64,000 nucleotides of DNA from Clavaria fumosa (Eukaryota > Basidiomycota > Agaricomycetes > Agaricales > Clavariaceae): the NCBI GenBank assembly GCA_951802425.1, contig OX637798.1, positions 2,232,001-2,296,000 on the forward strand, read 5' to 3'. Within the stretch, counting starts at the first letter, position 1. Each line of letters starts with the position of its first letter. A program made the position numbers and the translations under genes. Under the pieces are notes generated by a model. That model was not told the DNA's origin. It worked only from the letters and a program-made list of their open reading frames with translations, and made no database searches. Positions 58,101-64,000 of this stretch are shown here, one piece after another.

Positions 58101-59923
58101 CAAGGATTGTTTCAGGGTCTCATGACAAGACAGTGAGAGTGTGGGATACAGTCACTGGTGCTCATCTGCAGACACTTGAGGGCCATTCTGAGAAGGTCAT
58201 GTCAGTGTCATTCTCTCCAGATGGCAAAAGGATGGTTTCAGGGTCTGATGACCAGAAAGTGAGATTGTGGGATACAGTCACTGGTGCTCATCTGCAGACA
58301 CTTGAGGGCCATTCTTCTTCTGTCACATCAGTGTCATTCTCTTCAGATGGCACAAGGGTAGTTTCAGGGTCTGTAGACAGGACAGTGAGATTGTGGGATA
58401 CAGTCACTGGTGCTCATCTGCAGACACTTGGGGGCCATGTTTCTTCTGTCACATCAGTGTCATTCTCTCCAGATGGCACAAAAATAGTTTCAGGGTCTTA
58501 TGACATAGTGAGGGTGTGGGATACATTCACTGGTGCTCATCTGCAGAGACTTGAGGGCCATTCTGGATTTGTCAATTCAGTGTCATTCTCTACAGATGGC
58601 ACAAGGATAGTTTCAGGGTCTGATCAGACATTGAGAGTGTGGGATACAGTCACTGGTGCTCATCTGAAGACACTTGGGGGCCATTCTAATTATGTCAGAT
58701 CAGTGTCATTCTCTTCAGATGGCACAAGGATAGTTTCAGGGTCTGATGACAACACAGTGAGAGTGTGGGATACAGTCACTGGTGCTCATCTGCAGACACT
58801 TGAGGGCCATTCTGAGGGTGTCATATCAGTGTCATTCTCTCCAGATGGCACAAGGATAATTTCAGGGTCTGATGACAACACAGTGAGAGTGTGGGATGCA
58901 GTCACTGGTACCCATCTGCAGACACTTGAAGTTTCTGGTTGGGTCACATCAGTGTCATTCTCTCCAGATGGCACAAGGATAGTTTCAGGGTCTGATGACA
59001 AGACACTAAAAGTGTGGGATACAGTCACTGGTACCCATCTGCAGACACTTGAAGTTTCTGGTTGGGTCACATCAGTGTCATTCTCTCCAGATGGCACAAA
59101 AATAATTTCAGCATCTTATGACATAGTCAGAGTGTGGGATACATTCACTGGTGCTCATCTGCAGAGACTTGAGGGCCATTCTGGATTTGTCAATTCAGTG
59201 TCATTCTCTGCAGATGGCACAAGGATAGTTTCAGGGTCTGATGACCAGACAGTGAGAGTGTGGGATACAGTCACTGGTGCTCATCTGAAGACACTTGGGG
59301 GCCATTCTAATTATGTCAGATCAGTGTCATTCTCTTCAGATGGCACAAGGATAGTTTCAGGGTCTGATGACAAGACAGTGAGAGTGTGGGATACAGTCAC
59401 TGGTGCTCATTTGAAGACACTTGAAGGCCATTCTAAGTGGGTTGCATCAGTGTCATTCTCTCCAGATGGCACAAGTATAGTTTCAGGGTCTGGTGACAAG
59501 ACAGTGAGAGTGTGGGATGCAGTCACTGGCACTCATTTGCAAACACTTGAGGGCCATTCTGAGTGTGTCAGATCAGTGTCATTCACTCCAGATAGCACAA
59601 GGATAATTTCAGGGTCTTTTGATGGGACAGTGAGAATATGGGATGCAGGAACTGGGGTCCTTCACATGATTCACAGTGATTCAAACTTGGGGAGGTCATG
59701 GCCATACATCATCAGTAATGGATGGTTATCAACTTCTTTCACAAGGCATAGGCTTTGTTGGATACCTGTGGCTTATCGTAGCCATGATGGCATAAATGCA
59801 TCCACTATTGATCAAATGGCAGTGGTCACACCCCAGAATTCCTTTATTTTCCTCCATTTCACTGCCTTGCATTCCTACCTCCATATACAGTTCCAAATAC
59901 CTCTGCCTTCATATAATTCTTAG
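55107..59923 (+). CDS. NLR-E: NACHT-WD40 protein, 1471 residues, 8 exons
   Basis: Exons 55107-55286, 55344-55477, 55533-55671, 55727-55762, 55821-55916, 55982-56009, 56062-57635 and 57695-59923 join in frame. Exons 1-4, 6 and 7 have the same lengths as in NLR-C and NLR-D. Exon 5 holds four heptads; exon 8 holds 14 WD repeats. NACHT motifs are GVAGSGKTT, VVIDALDECKDD and LITSRP. Repeats 5 to 13 are irregular: SYDIVRVWD and SDQTLRVWD lack one residue, and two repeats start LEVSGWV instead of LEGHSGWV. A two-repeat block recurs 618 bp apart. The tail and AATAAA (59986) are intact. Role by homology as for NLR-C; no inactivating lesion seen. Confidence 0.92.
55821..55916 (+). repeat. Heptad-repeat exon of NLR-E (4 copies)
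   Basis: Four EHAAR[A/V]E heptads plus ASLQ, the longest version. The second and third units are identical, so the extra unit is a recent 21-bp gain relative to NLR-C. Confidence 0.9.
58496..59375 (+). repeat. Internal block duplication in the NLR-E WD40 domain
   Basis: The distinctive repeat pair SYDIVRVWDTFTGAHLQRL ... GHSGFVNSVSFS ... GGHSNYVRS occurs starting at 58496 and 59114, 618 bp apart: five repeats minus four codons. The two copies already differ (SFSTDG/SFSADG; SDQTL/SDDQTV), so this is older than the NLR-A duplication. Confidence 0.85.
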
Positions 59924-60713
59924 CTCCTGTTCATGGGATCCCCCACCAAGCACAGGCCCAAGGGTGTGAAGATGGTGAAATGAGGAATAAAATATAATTT
60001 GAATCAAAATGTGTACTTAAATCTTAGTGAGAGGATTTGCATAACAGCCTCAGGTCTGAATAATAATCAGAGATGCCAAACTACTGCAGGAAGCCCTGTG
60101 CTATCATTTCCAAGTCCATAAGCACAGCACTTCTCAGCATCAAATATGTAGCCTCCAGAGACTTCCTGACACAGTTATTTTTCATGCAGCTTGCTTAGGC
60201 AAGAAGATATACAGGTATTGTTAGAAAGCCATGTCCCAATGGGTTGAAGCAAGAATGTTATGATAGCACTATCATACTAACAAATTTACCTCAAGAGAAG
60301 CAAGGCTGATAATGAGCAAAGCTGACAACAGACAAAGTGATGCTGATGTACAGAGAATGAAAGCTTCACCTCATGAAGAGACATATTATCATATAATTTG
60401 ATCAAGATTACATCCAGGTCAGAAGATAATGATAGATACAGCTGGTCACTGCAGGAGCGGAAAGAAGGCCAAAACAAAACAAAAAAAGGAAGAAAAATAA
60501 ATAAACCGAGAAACAACACCGCTGAGATGCACGAGGGGAGGCGTTCCGCATTGACGACTATCATGAGCGAGTAGCGATAGATACAAAAAAAAAAGTAAAG
60601 GGTAAAGGTGGGGGAGAGGCTGAATGGCGAAAAATGAATAGATTATGCACTATTACAAGGCGAGCACTTGAGACAAAGCCGCGAAATGAGAGGGCGGGGG
60701 CGTTTACATTAGT
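59924..60713. other. NLR-E 3' flank and G-alpha E 3' flank
   Basis: Convergent 3' ends. About 25 bp present in the other copies (TCACTTCTTTTGTATGTC) are deleted near 60050. No gene. Confidence 0.65.
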
Positions 60714-62884
60714 TCTGCGTGGCGCAGGTGGTCTCGCAGTATGATCTCTTTGACTGAGGGAAAGTGGGCGGTTGGTCAGTCACAAGCTCGCTGAAAAAAG
60801 GGTGCGGATGGGGAGGGGAGACCAGAGGAGGCTTACCGGTGCCCAGGGTGACCGCCGTGGCTTCCGTATCCTGTGCGCACAGATACCATCAACGCAGAAT
60901 GGGCGAAACGAAGGCCAATACGTACGATGACTGAAGTAAGGTGGAAGAAGAAGGGGCGTGGCTCGAGTGAGTATTTCCGTTGTATTTCCCTGAAGTGCTG
61001 CTGGAAATCTTGAGAAGGCAACCATCAAACAATAAGGAAAGAAGCGAAATGAAATGGGATAGAACGACACGAACACTTGGTCGCAGTACGCAGGTCGTTC
61101 TTCCGATCACCAAAGCTGGGCACGCTGTCCTTGATGCGGACGCCGCGGCGCAGCTTCGAGTCGAGGATGTCGCACTTGTTGAGGAAGAGGATCATCTGCG
61201 TTTGCGCGAGCCACTTGTATGCACACACCGCCTGCCACAGCAGGTGGCTGTCCTCGAGCCGGTTCACGCGCCGGTCCTGCTCGAGCTTCCCGTCGAAGCA
61301 CGAGATGGGCGTGAGAAAGATGATCGCGTTCATGTCGTCGAAGGAGGAGTACCATGCCGCGCACTGGTGCACTGTGAAGATGTGGGGGGGGAGTTGGTCA
61401 GCGGGCCGGGACACCCTCGGGTATAGATGGGACGCACGGATGACCGGGTCCCGCCCACATCGTACATGAGCCATTCCTGGCCAACCCTGCGACCTGTGTC
61501 GATTCAACGGAGGGGCGGTCAGGATGAAGGCCGCTTTTAAAGGGAGGGCGGGGGGGAAATAAAGAGAATGGAACACACCGTGGTCAAACACGAATTTGCA
61601 CTCCTGCACGCCAAGCATGCGCAGACGGGCTCGAATGACATCTGTGTCCGTCGGCTGGTAGTGGCGCGTGGCGGCTCGCTCGACGTCGTTCAGGAAGCTG
61701 CGCAGGGGCAAAGCGGGTCAGCACTCAGCACAGCAACGAAAGAGCAATAATAATAATAATAAAGCAATAGTCCCGAACGTCACATCGATACGCACAATCC
61801 TGGGGTCTCCTCAAGCCTGACATTCCGCTTGGCCAGAGCGGACCGCAACATGGGTTCTCCCATATCGCTCTCATGTCGTCCGCGCACGACGCAATGACTT
61901 CCGTGATGTCGTTCAGCTCCACGCCCCAACCGCGCCTCGCAACGGGGGTCGGCTGCTGCGCCTCTCCCACAGCAGCAGCCGCAGCGGTGGGCGGCCCGCC
62001 CATAGCGGAAGCGTTCCAGTGCGGTCTTCCACCCGTTGCGCGAATTGGTCAAGAACTCTTGCTGCTGCTGCACGCGGAACGCCGGGGCTCGTGTCCGTGT
62101 CGTCAAATGGCGCGGCGGTCGTGATGAAGGTGGAGTGCACCTCGCTCGCGACGGCGCCGAGACGCCGCTCGAATGCGCCGCAGCGGCTCGAGGCGGTGCT
62201 TCAGGAGACGGTGCCCTTCTGCGAGATGCTGCTGCTGCTGCAGGTGGTGTGGTTGCAGCGAGGACGAGAAACGCCGGTGGGGGTGCCAGCTATGGTGGCA
62301 GAGGAAGAGGGGGCCCCTGTAGCGGTGGGCGGGGGAGAGGGCATGGAGGTTTAGGAGCGCCGAGCCATTTCGTCGGAGAGGAGGTCGAGTACGGTGTTGA
62401 CATTGCGGACGAGGTCGTGCTGGATGACGGTGCGCCATGAGGCGCGTTCTTCCTGCCATTCACGGCGGGCGTAGGTGAGCTGGAAGTCTGTGGTGCATTT
62501 GTGTGGTGGGGGTTCCAGCGGTAGGATCAACGAGCGTCAGAGTGGAGTCACCAAGAGATGAGTGGCGCACTTTTGAGGGTGGGGGATTTACCTGGGAGAC
62601 GTCGTTTGATCAGCCAGTGAAAAACAGTGGGGTTAATGATGATGGACGTGGGTGTGAGAGGAATAATAAGACACACCGCTCTCGCTCTGTCCCAGGAGGG
62701 AGACCTTGACGCGGCGCTTCTTGCATCGGAGCGCCGCCTTTTCCTGGCGGATCTGCTCGTCGATCTCTTCGCTGACGCGGCGGGCGTGGGACTCGGCGAG
62801 CTCGCACGTCTCGCGCTTTGCGGGCGTCTCGTCACGTGGGGCGCGAGGACGGCGGTGAGTGGGTCGTTTGTCGTTGATGCGCAT
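60714..62884 (-). pseudogene. G-protein alpha subunit, cassette E, disrupted
   Basis: Exon 1 is open (MRINDKRPTHRRPRAPRDET, with compensating indels, then EEIDEQIRQEKAALRCKKRR). The P-loop is SLLGQSES-G|KSPTLKN with intact splice ends, followed by FQLTYARREWQEERASWRTV. A TAA interrupts LSDEMARRS-stop (GAA in copy B), and the frame change before ERRLGAAASE is shared with B and D. Switch I (RARLRMLGVQE), DVGGTR, NKCD and C-terminus EEIILRDHLRHAELM are present. It has the fewest visible lesions of the four, but they are still disabling unless the affected exon is spliced differently. Confidence 0.85.
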
Positions 62885-63396
62885 ATCTTGGGCGGGGGTT
62901 CTGAGTGGACGGATTGGGAGAAAGAGGAAGGGGGTGGGATGGACGGGATGGATTCGGATACGGGTGAGGCGCGAGACGGGTGTCGCGTATGAGGAGGAGG
63001 AGGAGGAGAAGAAGAAGGGAGCTGTGAGCATTGTAGGTTTAAAAAGATGAGAGAAATTTCGTGTTTAATCGAATCATCGAATGAAATCCCTCACCAAGGT
63101 CTGCTGGTCCAAATAATGGGTCGTTTCAGTCGTTTCGGTCCAGGAGGAACGAGTCCTTCGCATTCGACCGAGATTCGATGACATCATCCACGATGAGTTA
63201 CCAATTTCTCAATCACACAGAAGGCTTTATCTAATCTCAGACTGGCCAATCTCATCCAAGAACAAGCTCGAGATCGGTCATCTTGAACCAAGCCGAGATT
63301 TGAAACACCTTGGCGACACTTTCCCTTACTGTAGCCATCCATCGACATTGTAGTGTACCTTATGAGCTGTCCTTTTGTCAACTTGTTTTGGAAGCT
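62885..63396. other. Spacer between G-alpha E and exchanger E
   Basis: G-alpha upstream leader followed by sequence conserved in cassettes C and D (CAAGCCGAGATTTGAA, CACCTTGGCGAC). It replaces the upstream exchanger exons found in cassette B. No gene. Confidence 0.55.
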
Positions 63397-64000
63397 CATT
63401 TATTTATTCCCTTCTCTGAAGCGATCAACTTCTTCTACAGGCACGCCCGCGGCCAACAGAACGAAGAGCTGCCGCATTCACGCCAGATGACGCTCTTCTG
63501 GGCTGGTCTGCGCGGCGCCGTCGGTGTCACTCTGGCTGTAGGCTTCAAGGGGCCCAACGCGCAGACGCTCCGACCGACCGTGCTCATCGTCGTCGTGCTC
63601 AATGTCATCCTCTTTGGGGGGACGTCGGCACGGATGCTCGAGATCCTCGGAATCCGCATGGGGTCGAGGACGAGGACGCGTCCAACAGCGAGGAGGAGGA
63701 CGGCGATGAGTGGAATCACCGAAGCACGCGCCTAAGCGGACTTAGGCGATGGCGGCCCTACTTTGACGACGAGCTGCGTATCTGACGCATAGGAGACAGA
63801 CGTCCCCACGTGGCGACACTGCGCGGGTCACCACGCACCACGCGTCGTGCAACCATCAGCACGGGCATGCGCAGATGATAAACCCAGGGGCGCTGTTCTG
63901 TTCTCTGCCACGTCGTCGGAGTCATACGAGTCGGACGGGGAGGAGATACTCCAGATGGCGCCGACGACGTCCGCCGGTGGTGTAGTGGTAGTGGTGGGAA
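63397..64000 (+). pseudogene. Na+/H+ exchanger C-terminal fragment, cassette E, cut by the window edge
   Basis: Reads FIPFSEAINFFYRHARGQQN, then MTLFWAGLRGAVGVTLAVGF and TVLIVVVLNVILFGGTS. It loses frame near 63660 and carries the shared DDELRI-stop near 63780. The tail (MINPGALFCSLP...) runs to the edge. From the array period, the next NLR would be expected to start several hundred bases beyond the window. Confidence 0.85.

Overview
The window looks like the genome of a mushroom-forming basidiomycete (Agaricomycetes). Reasons: many short phase-conserved spliceosomal introns; NACHT-WD40 (NLR/STAND) genes with near-identical 42-residue WD repeats; G-protein alpha genes of the expanded basidiomycete type; and decayed Ty3/gypsy, Ty1/copia and LINE elements. 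The species cannot be named from the sequence alone. LAYOUT: (1) 1-3035 holds the 3' end of one NACHT-WD40 gene (NLR-A) and its downstream flank. (2) 3036-26568 is a retrotransposon graveyard. It contains satellites, a LINE ORF1 remnant, three gypsy remnants, two solo LTRs with perfect 5-bp target-site duplications, a third LTR copy in inverted orientation, MITE-like foldback elements, a 2-isopropylmalate synthase fragment, a gypsy integrase remnant and a 3'-truncated copia element. (3) 26569-64000 is a tandem array of a cassette of about 9.6 kb. The cassette order is: NACHT-WD40 gene (+), G-alpha gene (-), C-terminal part of a Na+/H+ exchanger (+), remnant of a second G-alpha (-). NLR-B (26569-27854) has lost its front, flush with the copia LTR. 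NLR-C, NLR-D and NLR-E start at 35841, 45463 and 55107 and reconstruct as intact eight-exon genes of 1381, 1378 and 1471 residues. HOW IT FITS TOGETHER: the three complete NLRs share one plan: a helical N-terminal domain resembling the HeLo/MLKL-like cell-death inducers, a short heptad-repeat exon, a NACHT NTPase, 12-14 WD40 repeats and a conserved C-terminal tail. They differ mainly in the number of WD repeats, in a few presumably surface-exposed residues per repeat, and in the number of heptads (3, 2 and 4). In contrast, every G-alpha and exchanger copy carried by the cassettes shows stops, frameshifts, lost splice sites or missing exons. The simplest reading is that the array was amplified and kept for the NLRs, with the neighbours hitch-hiking and decaying. 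One cassette also carries a 2.24-kb retroelement with an 11-bp target-site duplication, a tRNA-like 5' head and a LINE RNase H tail, which may be an undescribed type of non-autonomous element.
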